From contig OX422221.1 of assembly GCA_949130495.1 (NCBI GenBank), positions 148,575,405 to 148,639,404 on the forward strand: a stretch of 64,000 bases of DNA. The letters run 5' to 3'. A program made the position numbers and the translations under genes. Shown one piece after another: positions 21,883-34,113 of this stretch; position 1 is the first letter of the stretch, and every line of letters begins with the position of its first letter. This stretch comes from Sambucus nigra (Eukaryota > Streptophyta > Magnoliopsida > Dipsacales > Adoxaceae). A model generated the notes under the pieces. It did not search any database and was not told where the DNA came from. It saw only the letters and a list, made by a program, of their open reading frames with translations.

Positions 21883-23310
21883 CTACTGCAATGTGTGCAA
21901 GTGTAAAGATGCGCGGGAATGATTACCAAAATATCGACCTCTCCTCACGATCCTAGTGGGCTCTCTCATAGGGTTGGTATTGGATTTGGGAGTGGGAACA
22001 ACTCTATCATCGTAGTCTATACCACACCTATCACTTTTGACTTGGACGGTGCTTAACATCCTATCCAACTTCTCTGACCTATATTCCAAGTTAAACTCAA
22101 CCTTACTCGAGTCTTTCAAATTCTTCTCCAACTCACAAATACTAGACTCAAGCACACGCCTAGACTCCTCAAACTCTAACAACTTCTTTTTCAAAGTCTC
22201 CATCAAACCACTAAGACTATCTCTCTTTTTCTCCAGATATTCTAGCTTCTCCCTAAGCATCTTCTCCCGTGCCCTAAGATCCTCAATTAAAGCATCATTA
22301 TTTTCTATGGCACACTCATTCAACCTAGATTGCAATTTAGAGTTTTCCTTTTTTACCTTCACCGCCTCGGCATACAACTCAGTAAAATGAAACTTGCAAC
22401 TCTTTCACAGCAACCTTCTCTTCCTCACTAACTTCCCCCTCACTCACTTGGGATTCAACGGCCTCAGAAATGTCATGCACATGAGAATATTCATGGGAAG
22501 ATTTATTGTCGTCGCTCACATGACATGCCAAGAAATCAACAAACGTGGTCTCATTGGGGGAACTCTCTCCCTCTTCCGTATCACTATCACTTAAGGAGGC
22601 ATTATTAGCTATCAATTTCTTGCCGTCTTTCTTAAGTCTAGTGGGACACTCGACAACTTTGTGATCATACCCCTCACACCCAAAACACTTATCCGACTCA
22701 ACCCTATTAAATTTCTCACTCTTATCTTTAGGGGTGGAATCTACCTTGTAGTTCTTGAATTTCTCAAACTTTTTGGTATGTTTCAATTTCTTTTGAAACT
22801 TAAGAAATTTTTTGAACTTCTTTGCCAACAAGGAGACATCCTCAAAATCAGAATCAGAATCGGCATCCGAAACTTTAGTTTCCTTCTTTTGGGCTTTCAA
22901 AGAAATGCCCTTTTCTTTCTTTGGCACTTGCTTAGAGGTAAATATTTCGAGTACATAGGTTTGTAAGTCACTTACAATCTCTTCAAATTTCATCGAATCA
23001 AGCATTCCTAAGGAGTTTAAAACATTCACTTTTGCATCAAACCTAGTCGGTAAAGTTCTCAAAATTTTCTTTATGACATGATTATCGAGAATCCTTTCAC
23101 CTAAGTTAAATGACGAGTTGACAATATTAGACAAACTAGCGTAAAACTCATCAAACTACTCACTGTCTAACATCTTAATCATCGCAAACTGTGTAGTGAA
23201 GTTTTGTAACTTAGACGCTCTAACCGTGCTAATGCCCTCATGAGTAAGTGCAAGGGTATCACAAGCCTCTTTTGAAGTTTCACAAGTCATGATTCTATTA
23301 TATTATTTCG
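21883..23310 (-). pseudogene. SIRE-like Ty1/copia gag, decayed
   Basis: Gag builds the virus-like particle and binds element RNA. Read on the minus strand from about 23310 there is the UBN2-type core (CETSKEACDTLALTHEGIST, then NLGERILDNHVIKKILRTLP), a Lys-rich linker (KKFKKFLKFQKKLKHTKK), one zinc knuckle CFGCEGYDHKVVEC (C-x2-C-x4-H-x4-C, about 22690) and an acidic stretch (SLSDSDTEEGESS). A coiled coil rich in Glu/Leu/Lys follows (22377-21950, e.g. LREKLEYLEKKRDSLSGLME). The long coiled coil after the knuckle is typical of SIRE/Maximus-type gag. Breaks include a stop near 23155 (expected Glu), a stop near 23304 and a frame change near 22379. The N-terminus is missing. Confidence 0.75.
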
Positions 23311-23424
23311 GTGTGACATGTGAGTGTAGAAATCATATTCTAGGACCCCCTAAGTCTCTCCTGAGGTCCCTAGCACCTACCCATTTCACTATAAACCCTA
23401 GGTCGCACTCTGAGTACCGATCTA

Positions 23425-24240
23425 GAGGCCATCGATCATTCCCGATCCCCCATTTGACTCCGATCAACTCTATCGTCAGAGCAAAAGAACTTTAAATATT
23501 TCAAGGGCTCTGAATCCCCTTTTTAATAGTTTGCCCTGTGCATAAATCGACATAACGATTCAGACGAATGAACCATTTTACTATCAAAAATCAATTCAGA
23601 GGTCATCAAGCGCTCTCGGGCTCCGATTTGACCCCAATAAACATTTTTGTCTTAGCGAAAGCCCTTTGAATGTTTTAAAGGAACTTAAATACATTTTTAA
23701 TGGTCCAATCCATGCATGAAACGACATAACCATTCGGACGAACGACCAATTTCCCCCTAAAACTCGATCCGAAGGCCATTGAGCTCCGTTTGATGAAGGT
23801 TAACCCTTTGGCTCAAACAAGACTGAATGAATCTATAAAGGGCACTAAATACCCTTTCTAACGATCCACCCCGCGCATGATTCTAACCTACAGTACGGAG
23901 AAACGATCCGTTTTACTCCGAGAGGTCACCGGATGCTTCTGGGCCCCGATTGACCAAGGTTAACTGTTTGAACCAATTAAAACTCTTTGTAATGTCGATG
24001 TTAATATCCCAACCTTTCCAACGGTCTACCTTGTGCGTGATATTGACTTACCATGCGGATGAACGATTCATTTTCGTTCAGCGATCTCTCGTCCAAAGGA
24101 CCAACGTACACTTTCGAGCCATATTTGACCTAAAGTAAACTCCCGGATCCGGGAGAGGATCAAAGGACTCTTAAAGGAATCTAAATTACCTTTCTAATGG
24201 TATGCCCCGTGCACAATTCGGATCAATGGAGTACGTTCTA
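23425..24240 (+). repeat. diverged tandem repeat, period about 150-175 bp, about five copies
   Basis: Repeated landmarks are GAGGCCATCGATC (23425), GAGGTCATCAAGC (23599), GAAGGCCATTGAGC (23771), GAGGTCACCGGATG (23922) and GCGATCTCTCGTCC (24081). Each is followed by a CCGAT-TTGAC segment, a CTTTGAATGTTTTAAAGG-like segment and a CCCGTGCATGAT segment. Long LTRs of Ogre-type elements often hold such arrays. Confidence 0.65.
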
Positions 24241-24272
24241 TGGCTATTTTTCCAAAAAAATTTGCACGAAAC

Positions 24273-24339
24273 TGCCAATTGGCAAGTCTAGATCCCTGCC
24301 TATCGACAGTGTGTCTAGGGTCACCTACCGATAGGCAAG
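24273..24339 (+). repeat. palindromic words just upstream of the Tat promoter
   Basis: TGCCAATTGGCA (24273-24284) is a perfect palindrome. TGCCTATCGACAG (24297) and CTACCGATAGGCAAG (24325) carry the inverted pair GCCTATCG/CGATAGGC. A related word, ATGCCGATAGGCAG, occurs again at 35629-35641 upstream of the antisense ORF. Confidence 0.55.
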
Positions 24340-24373
24340 ACAAGGGAAGTTCTGATCAAAAACCCCCTGACCC

Positions 24374-24383
24374 TATAAAAGGA
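24374..24383 (+). promoter_or_regulatory. TATA box of the Tat LTR
   Basis: CTATAAAAGG lies between the palindromic words and the rest of the LTR, followed 25-35 bp later by CACTACCAAGCACAC, a plausible start region. There is no direct evidence of use. Confidence 0.45.
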
Positions 24384-25584
24384 GGGCATGACCTCACTAC
24401 CAAGCACACTAACACCATAGATCCATCAGCATCTGTGATCTCAATAACATTCTCTCGAAATCAGCGAAGTTCCCCATGTGAAGTTCCATTCAAGCTTACA
24501 TTCCCATCCTTTTCATACCCAATTTGGTAAAATTATATTCTCTCTCATCCAACACTCATCTCACATTCAAGGGAGTTCATCCAATATTAAAGATCAAGCT
24601 TCAAAGAAGGTCCAATTTCTTCCCTCCTCATTAAATTCCTTATTTTCGCATAAATTTCATTAGATTCATAGTATAGTTCCTAATTTAGTTCATACACAAC
24701 AATACCTATATTTTTATTAGTATATTGCACATACTTTATTTTCTATAAAAAAACAAAAAACAAAAAGAGGATTACACCCATAAATTTTAAACGGAATTAT
24801 CCATCACCCTTTTTCAAAACCTAAAACACATTTTCTACACATACACATCTATAATAAAATTCCGTTCGGATATATGGGTTAAACCCCACACCCATGTCGT
24901 ATTCAAACTATGTGGACTTTGATGCCTTTATAGGCTACATAACTGTTTTAGATTAAAACCCGAGACTCGAGTCCAACTTTCTAATTATTCAACTTCCCAA
25001 ATTCTAGTTTTATAATTTTCTCAATTTCACAAATTCCCTAATTTTCCTAAAATCTCCCATTTCCACATTTATCATATTCTTGCATTACATAGTATGCTTG
25101 TTTAAGTTTCATCCAACACGTATTATTGTTTCATAATAATGATTAATATCGTGATAAACGCACAAATCGTATTTTCTATATATATTATTTTGGACACATT
25201 CCTATAGATTATCTCACTCTACCTTTCCCTCCACTATATATACACACGCACACACTTCACGGAGAAATAAGGGAAAATAATAACACTAGACCATAAGAGA
25301 TTGAAAGGGCGGGATGGGTGCCTAACACCTTCCCATTTCGTAACTTAGCCCCCGAACCTTCGATCTATTGGTTTCGTATGCATCAGTTTGTCCTTGATGC
25401 TGCTCTCTCGAAGTGACAACATGTTCTTTTGCTTGTTTTGTGCAAAATAGGCTGGCGAATCCATCTCTTTATATCTACTCCACACCGATGAAGACTAAAG
25501 CTCCTCGAAAAAGGGCGCGAGACAGCTATCTTTTGAGGGATCATCCACCCCCTTCCCCTCGAAGATTTCTCGGGATGGCCACAA

Positions 25585-25602
25585 TGGCGACTCTACTGGA
25601 GA
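25585..25602 (+). other. primer binding site, Arg-tRNA type
   Basis: TGGCGACTCTACTGGAGA directly after the LTR end CCACA. Ogre-type elements use a TGGCGACTCYRCTGGGGA site complementary to an Arg tRNA; two or three bases differ here. Confidence 0.6.
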
Positions 25603-27060
25603 GTTTTTTCATAAGAGGGCTCGACTCTATTTACATGGGTGTTTTTATTTTCTTGTGTTCATTTACCCCCATTTGTATGTTCCCCTTTTCTGTCTTTATT
25701 TCCTGTACATACACACCTCATGCTTATGCCACTACTCATACACTTATAGAAATTCTCCATGTACACTTCACACCACGTGCACCTAGGGTCACATACACCA
25801 CTTAGAAATCCATTCTTAGGTGTCACTAACCCACACCTCCACTTGTATATATCCATGCTCACTTACACTTATCACACACCACTTTTAGTTGATCCATGCT
25901 TAGGTTTACTACCATACACTCACTTGTAGATAATCACACACCACTCACGCTCACATATCCATTCTTAGTATTGATTTACTTCTTATACATTATTCCCCTA
26001 CTTGGGGTGATGCTCATCACTAAAGATACTCTCTCCATAAGATACTAATCGAGAATCACGCATGATACACACAACATCACCAAAGGGCATCGATATTGAC
26101 CAAATTTTGTCCCGTAACTGGGGGGTCACTTCGTGATGGGCGCTGGTCCGACAGGTCGCAGTTATACTAAGCGATATGACTCTTACCTTCCATTGGCCAA
26201 ATACCTTCGACTTATATCAAACGGTTCCCCCACATCGTACCGCTTGACCAAAGTTATGAAGGGAGGTATATCTTAGGGGAACTCGTACACGTACGTCGAG
26301 TAAATTAAATTTTCTCTTAGACGTAATGTCCCCACAAGGCATGTAGTAAGGCAATTCATGTACACTCAGGTATATCAAATGGCTTGTCCACACATACCAA
26401 TTGCCCTCAAAATCAAGACGTATATCGTGGAAGTCATGCCAAAGGGGGGGAACCCTTCCAATTAACCCAACAACTACATACCTGCATATAGGTTTCATAC
26501 CCAGGACACACATATTTAGTTTGCTGGTTTTAACCCAAAACTTTGTTGAAATTTTGGGTCGGCATGTCGCCCAAATTTTTGCGCATTTTTTAAAACGGGA
26601 CCCTACCCACGAGCCTGGTAACAAGTCCAACTATAGTTTTTACATATTCTTCAAATCCAATTTTTTCCAGGCTTGGGTCCCATCCAACATTTTTCTTTTT
26701 TTGCATTTTGGTAAACCTAATAAGTGAGGACCTAATAAACATAATAATAATCATGCTGGGGCACGTCTTTCGCTTTTCCTTCTTTCTTTTTCCAAAAGGT
26801 GTCCAAAAACATTTTTCCTCTTTTACCAAAAATACCAAATATATTTCCTTCCCTTTACAAGAAAAAAAACATTTTTTCCTCATATTTTCCAAGAAATGCC
26901 AAAAATATTCTTTCCTCTTTTCCAAAAATTAATCCCAATTCTTTCTCCTTCTCATGTCGATCGCATACCCTTGGACTTGCTCCCTATTGGCTTCGGTCTT
27001 TAGTCGAACCTCCCCGAAGCTTCGTAAGTCCCCTTACTTCCTTCGAGTCCAAAATTTACC
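25603..27060 (+). other. leader of the Tat/Ogre-like element
   Basis: Untranslated-looking sequence between primer site and gag. CACACCACTT/ATCCATGCT/TCACTTACACTT words recur at 25790-25960. A 137-codon minus-strand frame (26217-26630) and T-rich frames at 26401-27145 have no recognisable domain. Ogre elements may carry an extra ORF here, but I cannot show one. Confidence 0.45.
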
Positions 27061-27061
27061 C

Positions 27062-28030
27062 ATTTTCCATGGAGAACACATATCAAGTATCGAATGTGCA
27101 GTCGAATTTGTTAACAGTTCTAGCTCAACTTACTGCCAAAATTGACAACCTTCAAATCGAGGTTCATGATATGCAATGAAATTGGTCCCTATTCTTGAAG
27201 AGACCGAGGTCCTTTTCTCTTACGCTATGGTTTTGCCTACACCCGAGCCTATTTAGATTCCTCAGAAATACCAGCATGCTCCACGTGCTCCTCCTACTAA
27301 CGGGTCGCCTCCATCCCAACTTCCTATACCGAATCTTATCCAGCGAGGGGCTAACTGAATCGTGACCATTGATCTAAAGGAGAAAGAATTGAACAAAGTC
27401 AAGGAAGACCTCAAGATATTGATCAAGAAATTCGACTAAGTCAGACTCTCTGGAAATTACATGAACTACACCCACATATCTCCATATCCTAAAGCCAGGT
27501 TACCAGAAAAGTTCAAGATGCACAACATCAAGAAATTCGGGGGTAGTGGACCTCCAATTGTTAATCTTCGCAGTTATCACCAAGACATGACTCTCCTACG
27601 GGCCTCCAAGGAAATAATGGCCCAAATTTTCCAATAGACCTTGAAGGATAGTACTCTCCATTAGTTTTTATCTATAGAAGAGTCTAGAATCCGCAGTTGG
27701 GTTTAATGTTTCTCGCGAGTTCATGTCACAATACAAGTACAACGAAGAGTTAAAGGTTACCCGCTATGATTTAGAGTTTCTAAAAAATAATTCTGGGGAG
27801 TCAGTCAGTAACTTCATAGTAAGGTGGAGAGAGAAAGTAGCCACCATGACCAATCGGCCTTTCGAAGAGGAACATGTCAGTATCGTGAAAAAGAACTTCT
27901 TACTCCATGTTCGAGCAACGATGTGAGGATAATATTACCCTAATGTTTAAGTCCTCCAAGAAGCAGGAGTGGAGATTAAAGAAGGTATGGCCAAGACGGA
28001 GGTCGAACCATAGAAAACATCTGGACAGTT
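27062..28030 (+). pseudogene. gag of the Tat/Ogre-like element, decayed
   Basis: It opens with an ATG at 27071 and a coiled-coil-like NLLTVLAQLTAKIDNLQIEV. The retrotransposon-gag core starts near 27494 (LPEKFKMHNIKKFGGSG, then PIVNLRSYHQDMTLL) and runs to about 27950, including SQYKYNEELKVTRYDLEFLK and ESVSNFIVRWREKVATM. Stops and frameshifts interrupt it (e.g. 27177, 27437, 27634, 27663). The residue pattern fits Tat-lineage gag; no zinc knuckle was seen. Confidence 0.7.
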
Positions 28031-29481
28031 CACTCCTAGAAAGTTTGAAAAACCTTCCAATACCGTAGTTTCCACAATCAACAACATCTCTCAGCCCGCC
28101 CCTTCATGGGCACCAGAAATCCGCTCTAACCCAGTCCGAAAGTAATATATCGAGCTTCACACTCCCCTCTCCAAAGTTTACCAATCCCTCTTGAGCTAAA
28201 GTCTTATCAATCCCTTGGACTCTCGTTCATTACCAAACCCACTTCCCAGAAATTTTAAGCCAGATGCCCATTGTGACTTCCATCAAACCACCGACCATAC
28301 CACCGACCAATGTTTTCACCTTTGAATTGGGATCCGAGGCCTGACTGACGGGGTATCATCACCCAACCAGCCAATCCTAAACCAAACACTACCCATAATC
28401 CCCTCCCGTATTATACAAATGCGATCTTCCTAGAAAAAATAAATAAATTTGACCCATATACTTAAATCATACTAAGTAAATCACCAATCATACCCATATA
28501 CTCTCCCGCACCTCTCCAAATACTTTATCTTAAACCCTACTAGCTTTATCGATTAGGCCTTATCACTCCTCACCAGAGCATGCATCGCTGTCCACACCCG
28601 TTCTGAAGGTAAAGACATAGAAATGTCAGAAGTGTTGAACCAACTCCTAAAGTTTGGGTTGAAATTGCCCTCAGATGATCGTAGACTATCAGAGATTCAG
28701 TATGTTGTTCTTAGAATCTTAAAAATGGGCCCGAGATTCCGATAATTGGGTGGTACCGACCGATGAAGTCAGTTTAGATGATATGGTCCAGATCGTGGTG
28801 GATTTATTCCGATAACAGGTGATATTTGTAGTATATTCGTGCTATTCGATGCTTTGAAACTACAAGGGCATCTAATCCCTTCACTTTCACATCTCCCTAC
28901 TGAATCGGAGGACTTATATGAAAAGGCCGTTGAAGTCGTGGAATGTATCAACTTTTCATAGAAAAATAATATCATTGCCACCTGGAGGGGGGACGAATTC
29001 GATGATTTAGATGAAGAGCAGAGTTCAGAAAAGACTAGTCCAATAGTCAGCATTTGTGGGATGATATCATTTGAGGAGTTACTAGGAGAAATCAACAAGG
29101 TAGATAAACAACATAATATCGATAAAGAAATAGGATTTATGTTTTCCCCTCCTTTTGTGAACCACATGACTAGGTCTGGAAGACATTACCAAATCCCAAG
29201 CAAACAACTATCAACGAGCGATAAAGGGAAGGGTGTCGAGAATCTTCCTATGCCAGAAATGACCCTCGAGGAAAGCAAGATCCTTGATCTGTTAAAGAAA
29301 ACCCAAGTCAATATCACTATATGGGGACTTTTATGTTTTCCCAGCTGTACCGAAATGCCCTGAACAAGCTACTCATAGGACCTACAGTTCTTCCTTTAAC
29401 CACTCCAGAATAAGTAGTGAATATAGTCGGATCTTTAACTTCTATTATAATGCTCTCCTTCTTCGAAGAAAAATCCCCAAG
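28031..29481 (+). other. gag-protease spacer of the Tat/Ogre-like element, decayed
   Basis: Mostly unreadable coding remnants with many stops. The longest open part (29061-29363) contains MISFEELLGEINKVDKQHNI and a MTRSGRHYQIP segment, typical of the linker before Tat protease. Confidence 0.45.
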
Positions 29482-29787
29482 ATGGGACCAAACCACAATT
29501 ATGCTCTCAACATCTCTGTCGAAGTCATGGGGAAAATTGTCCCACTCTCTCTTGTTGATAATGGATCAGCTCTTAATGTTTGCCCGTTGAGGACCCTCAT
29601 TTTTTTGGGGTTGAAAGTGATCGACCTTACTCCAACCTCCACCTCCGTACGTGCCTATGATAATACCCTTCGAGAGGTAATGGGATCTATAAAGCTTTCT
29701 ATAGGGGTTATCCCTATAAATCCTAATGTTGAATTCCTAGTCATCGATATCCCAGCCCATTTTGATCTACTGCTTGAACGACCGTAG
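29482..29787 (+). pseudogene. aspartic protease of the Tat/Ogre-like element
   Basis: It processes Gag-Pol. The catalytic motif reads LVDNGSALNVCP (Asp at 29557), where most retroelement proteases have D-S/T-G; Tat elements commonly have DNGS. It is followed by REVMGSIKLSIGV and IPAHFDLLLERP, the expected C-terminal half ending in LLLGRP-like residues. This 101-codon stretch is open, but the reading stops directly afterwards (CCG TAG at 29788, expected Trp), so pol as a whole is broken. Confidence 0.75.
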
Positions 29788-31085
29788 CCCCAGAGCATCA
29801 AGGGGGTGTCTTCTTCCCTTCATCAGAAACTAAAATTCTTCGCCAATGGGCAGGTCATCACCATCTTGGGCGATGGCGACAACACTAAGAATGCAAGCAC
29901 CAGTAATCTAGTACTTGAAATACAACACCAGACAAATGATATGCTTTTATCAGGTTTTTAAGTTGAACCACTTCTACTCTCAGTAAGGGATGCTTTCAAA
30001 GATAAGGTTCATCCAGAATATGACCCCCATGGAAACATCAATTTAATCCAGATGTTCAAGAAAATGCATTTCATGCTTGAACTGGGGCTGAGAAAAAGAC
30101 GACAAGGGATACTTGAACCTATTGTGTTGAAGAAGGCCTTTCCTCCATGTGGCTTGGGTTATCATCCGTCTAAATAAGAGCTCAGAATGATCCATAAACC
30201 TCGACTAAAGACGAGGTCAGAATGCACCAAAACTGTCTTGAAAGACTCCCTAAATGAAAGATTCATCAGAGAGGGTGAATATTTCCCCTTTTGTGGATTT
30301 CCAGAACCATAGTATAACCATGTCGATAAAAAGATGAAACCAGGAATGGAGATCTTCTTTCAGGACAACTACCCTTGGGCTGAGAGTTCCCAACACCATG
30401 TACAATGACTCACTGAGGATACCATAGATTATGAGGAAAGTGACTTCGAGGATTCTTTCGATTTACAGACACTGGGGCTAACACTCTGCATGATCCACTC
30501 AGGGGCTACATCGCCAGATCCATCCCATCTGATCAAAGTTGTCGATGCACTTCTCCTCAAATGGCATGTTGTACAAGTACCACTTGCTGATATTCAACCT
30601 AACCTTTAATTTCCCCTTCTTTGGTTATTCCTCCTAACTCTGATGTAATCGAAACCTCTTTTGATGAGGTTCTCAATGCTGTTTTTCCTATCGATGAAAT
30701 AAATGAAGATTTTGAGTATCTTGCTGTGTCTTATATTAATTATCTTAATTCTAATCAAACTCTTGATGATTATGAACAATTCTTAAATGATCTAAATAAG
30801 GTTAATAACAAATAACATAACCTCGTTCAAGTTAATGAAGATGAAACCATTGTTATTAATCTCAGTTCTAGTAGCAACTGTGCGAGATTAGGATTGGGTC
30901 CACCCTTAATGAATATGAGTGCATGCAGATTGAGGAATTACTAAAGGAATTTATGGATGTTTTTGCATGGTACTGAGGGGACATGCCCGATATCGATTCT
31001 AGCTCAGCACGAGATTCTAACTCTCCTCGAATGCAAATCGGTAAAATAGAAACTGCGAAAGCTCCACACCGAATGGTCACTCAAA
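29788..31085 (+). other. protease-RT linker of the Tat/Ogre-like element
   Basis: Pol linker with scattered readable segments, such as GLGYHPS near 30160 and the open frame 30621-30815 (acidic, FDEVLNAVFPIDEINEDFEY). The segment MEDVFAWYXXDMPDID-like at 30950-30990 is the usual lead-in to RT. Several stops. Confidence 0.45.
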
Positions 31086-32300
31086 GTTAAAGAAGAATTA
31101 GTCAAATAACTAAACATGGGCTTCATTTGTGTGATCAAATATCCCACATAGCTAGCCAATATTATACCCATGCCGAAGTCAGGAGGGAAGCTTTGCATGT
31201 GTGTTAACTATCGAGACTTGAACAAGGCCTCTCCAAAGAATGATTACTCACTACCCAATATTGATATGATTATGGATAATACGGCCAGTCACGTTCTCAA
31301 GTCATTGATTGATGGGTTTTTCAGATATAACCAGATCAAGATACACCCCAATCACCAAGAGAAAACCACATTCATCACCCCTTGGGGAACCTTTTACTAC
31401 ACTGTTATGCCATTTGGTCTAAAAAATGTAAGGGTTGCTTACTAGAGGACAGCCACAACCATTTTTCATGATCTGATACATAACGAAGTTGAGGTCTATG
31501 TAGACGATATGATTATCAAGTCCAATACTAGGGAGGGTGATTCTCTTTCTCTTCGAAAGTTCTTCGAGCGATTGCGACAGTGACAGATGCGACTTAACCC
31601 ATAAAAATGTGTCTTCAGCATTACCAAAGGAAAGCTCTTGGGATTCATGGTTAGTAATAAAGGGATAGAAGTAGATCCTACTAAGCTGAAAGCCATACTC
31701 GAGATGCCACCACCCCAAACAGAGAAGGAAGTCTGGGGATTCATCGGGAAATTATAGTACATAAATCGGTTCATTAGCCAGTTGCCTTCCATCTTTGAAC
31801 CCATCTTTAAACTCCCCTGAAAGGATTCAACAAAGGTCTGGAATAAAGCTTGCTAAGAAGCTTTTGATCGAATCAAGCAGTACCTAACCCAACCTCCAAT
31901 ACTCATGCCACCGCAGCTCAGTCTTCCCTCATTCCTATACTTAACCATAACTAATACTGTAGTTGGGGCTTTAATAGCCCAATACCTTTAAGAAACCCAT
32001 AAAGAGAGAGACATCTACTATGATACTCGTAAGATGGCCGGTTATGAAGTTAACTACACCGCCTTAGATAAAGCATGCATCGATCTTGTCTGGGTTACCC
32101 AAAAGCTACGAGACTACATGCTCGCCTTTCCCATTAAACTTGTATCTCGAATGGATCCAATCAAGTACCTACTCGAAAAGCCTGCCCTGTCTAGCTGAAT
32201 GGACCGTTGGTTGATGCTCCTAGATGAATTTGATATTACCTATGTCATGTAAAAATCTATAAAAGGAAGATACATCTCTGACTACCTTGCTGACTACCCC
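31086..32300 (+). pseudogene. reverse transcriptase and first RNase H of the Tat/Ogre-like element
   Basis: RT copies the element RNA and RNase H removes it. Readable in order: IIPMPKSGGKLCMCVNYRDL (31162), SPKNDYSLPNIDM, FITPWGTFYYTVMPFGLKN (31370), the active site VYVDDMI (YVDD at 31497-31508), CVFSITKGKLLGFMVSNKGI and EVWGFIGKL. The RNase H core is TALDKACIDLVWVTQKLRDY near 32065. Stops at 31444, 31582, 31602, 31756, 31818, 31990 and 32197 and frame changes make it inactive. The motif set is Ty3 Tat lineage. Confidence 0.8.
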
Positions 32301-32370
32301 ATGGAAGAGGCCGAAGTCTGGATCTCTGAGTTCCCAGATGAGAATATCATTTGTACCTCCTAAGAAGACC

Positions 32371-32769
32371 TTCGATGGAAAATTTTCTTTGATGGCACTG
32401 CCATCAAGAAATGGTATGGCATTGGGATACTCCTAATTACCCCTGATGACTCTCACACTCCCATGGCCATCAAGCTGGATTTTCCTTGCACCAACAACAT
32501 GACTGAATATGAGGCATGCACGGTAGGCCTCAAAGTTTCCCTCAAGAAAGGAATTTGATACCTCGATGTCTATGGGGATTCATCCCTCATCATCGGTCAA
32601 GTACTTAGAAAATGAAAAGTCAAGGACGAGAAACTCTTACCCTTCCATGCCCACATTGAAGAGCTAGCCTCCCAATTCTATGAAATCTCCTTTCACTACT
32701 TACCCCGAGCAAAGAATAACCTAGTCGATGCCCTTGCTACCTTAGCCTTCATGATTGACATACCCTAAG
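32371..32769 (+). pseudogene. second (archaeal-type) RNase H of the Tat/Ogre-like element
   Basis: The Tat lineage is known for a second RNase H between RT-RNase H and integrase. Here it reads WKIFFDGTA (first Asp), TEYEACTVGLK (Glu), LDVYGDSSLIIGQ (Asp) and LPRAKNNLVDALATLA (last Asp), so all four acidic catalytic positions are visible. Stops at 32558 (expected Arg) and 32614 (expected Trp) break it. Confidence 0.8.
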
Positions 32770-33029
32770 GAATAACCATGGCCCCTTTCTTTGTCCAAAA
32801 GTAAGATAAACTAACCCACTGCTACTATATTGAGCTCATCATAAAGGAATATCCTGAGATAGACAACTCCTGGTACTATGATATTTAGCTCCTCTCAAGC
32901 ATTATAGGTATCCCCAAGTTTCTGATAAGAAAGACAGAGAAACCCTCCGCAGACTGGATGCCCACTACATTGTCTATGATAAAGCACTATCCAAGAGAAA
33001 CTTCAATAGAACCCATTTGCACTGCATTA

Positions 33030-34113
33030 TAGGGGTTGACATTGAAGAAATGATGCAGAAAATCCATAATGGGGAATGCGAACCTCACATGAATGACCAT
33101 ATGCTCTCCAAGATGATCATCCTATAAGGATATTATTGGGCTACCATGGTTTAGGATTGCATAGCCTACGTTTAAAGCTGCCTCAAATGCTAACATTTTC
33201 CCAACCTACAAGACTCCCCCTACGGGAATTATATAACATGACCTCTCCCTGGCCGTTCTCGACATGAGGTATTAACATCATAGGGAAAGTTACACCAAAA
33301 GCGTCCAACGGGCATGAGTTCATCCTAGTCTCCATTAACTACTTCACTAAATGGGTTGAAGTCGAGTCATACACAGTCCTAAATGCTAAGAAAGTGGCCA
33401 AGTTCATCAAGAAAAACATCATTTATCCATATGGGGTCCCGTACGAGCTCGTATCAGACAACAGGTTACACTTCAAGGCAGAAGTTACAAAGGTGGTCGA
33501 CGAGTATGAAATTCCGAGACACAAATCTTCGCCATAACAACCCCAAACTAATGGAGTAGTCGAAGCAGCCAATAACAACCTTAAATCCATTATCAGTAAG
33601 ATGACCGAGAGTTGTCGAGATTAGGCCGACAGGATCCCTTATGCCCTATGGGGATATCGCACTTCAGTTCGAACCTCTACTAGGGCTACACCTTACTCTC
33701 TAGTCTATGGCATAAAAGCATTCCTACACGTGTATTTAGAAATCCCTTCGTTACACGTCATACTTGAAAGAAAATTCAGCGAGGAAGACTGGCACAAAAG
33801 CCGTCTCGACGAGTTGTCCCTCTTGGACGAAAGGATCTTGAAAGATCTATATCACATATAAGGGTACTGTCATCGTATAGAGCGATCATTCAACAAGAGA
33901 GTCAAGGACCACGGTATTCGAGAAGGAGACTTAGCCCTCAAAAAAATAGTAATGCCCATCTGGGACCCTAGAAGGAAATTCTAGCCCAATTGGAGAGGCC
34001 CCTACTTTGTGAAGAAGATCCTATCTGATGGCGCCGCTATGCTCACCGACCTTAATAGAGAAGAAATGGCACATCCGGTCAACCCGGACCGTCTCAAGAA
34101 ATTTTACCCCTAG
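33030..34113 (+). pseudogene. integrase of the Tat/Ogre-like element
   Basis: It inserts the cDNA into the genome. The zinc-binding HHCC domain is traceable (IHNGECEPHMNDHMLSKMII near 33063, then a C-x2-C near 33180). The core follows: GKVTPKASNGHEFILVSINY (33280), FTKWVEVESYTV, YGVPYELVSDN (second Asp, 33455) and QTNGVVEAANNNLKS (catalytic Glu, 33560). The C-terminus reads GIREGDLALKKIV and WRGPYFVKKILSDGAAMLTD. Stops at 33124, 33154, 33535, 33622, 33859 and 33982. It ends KKFYP then TAG at 34111-34113. Confidence 0.8.

Larger units (their letters stand above)
18460..23310 (-). mobile_element. SIRE-like Ty1/copia element, minus strand, pol deleted, 5' end missing
   Basis: The minus-strand order is a decayed gag (about 23310 to 21883), about 2.2 kb of non-coding sequence, a purine tract (reverse complement of AATCTCCCGCTTTG, 19672-19685) and a 3' LTR (19671 to about 18460). 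No protease, integrase, RT or RNase H lies between gag and the LTR, so pol has been lost or the element was non-autonomous. The gag reading stops near 23310 at the border with the Tat LTR, so the 5' LTR is absent here. Confidence 0.65.
23312..25583 (+). mobile_element. 5' LTR of the Tat/Ogre-like element (about 2.27 kb, left end approximate)
   Basis: Its right border is fixed by GGCCACA followed by TGGCGACTCTACTGGAGA (25585-25602), which resembles the Arg-tRNA primer site used by Ogre elements. The left border is placed at TGTGACATGTGAG (23312), where the SIRE-like gag reading stops; TGTGAG at 23319 is equally possible. The first 900 bp is a diverged tandem array. A TATA box (CTATAAAAGG, about 24374-24383) gives the likely promoter. 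I did not find a matching 3' copy in the window. Confidence 0.5.

Noticed and set aside
22037..22966. Plus-strand frames of 66-117 codons
   Set aside because: They are shadows of the minus-strand SIRE-like gag.
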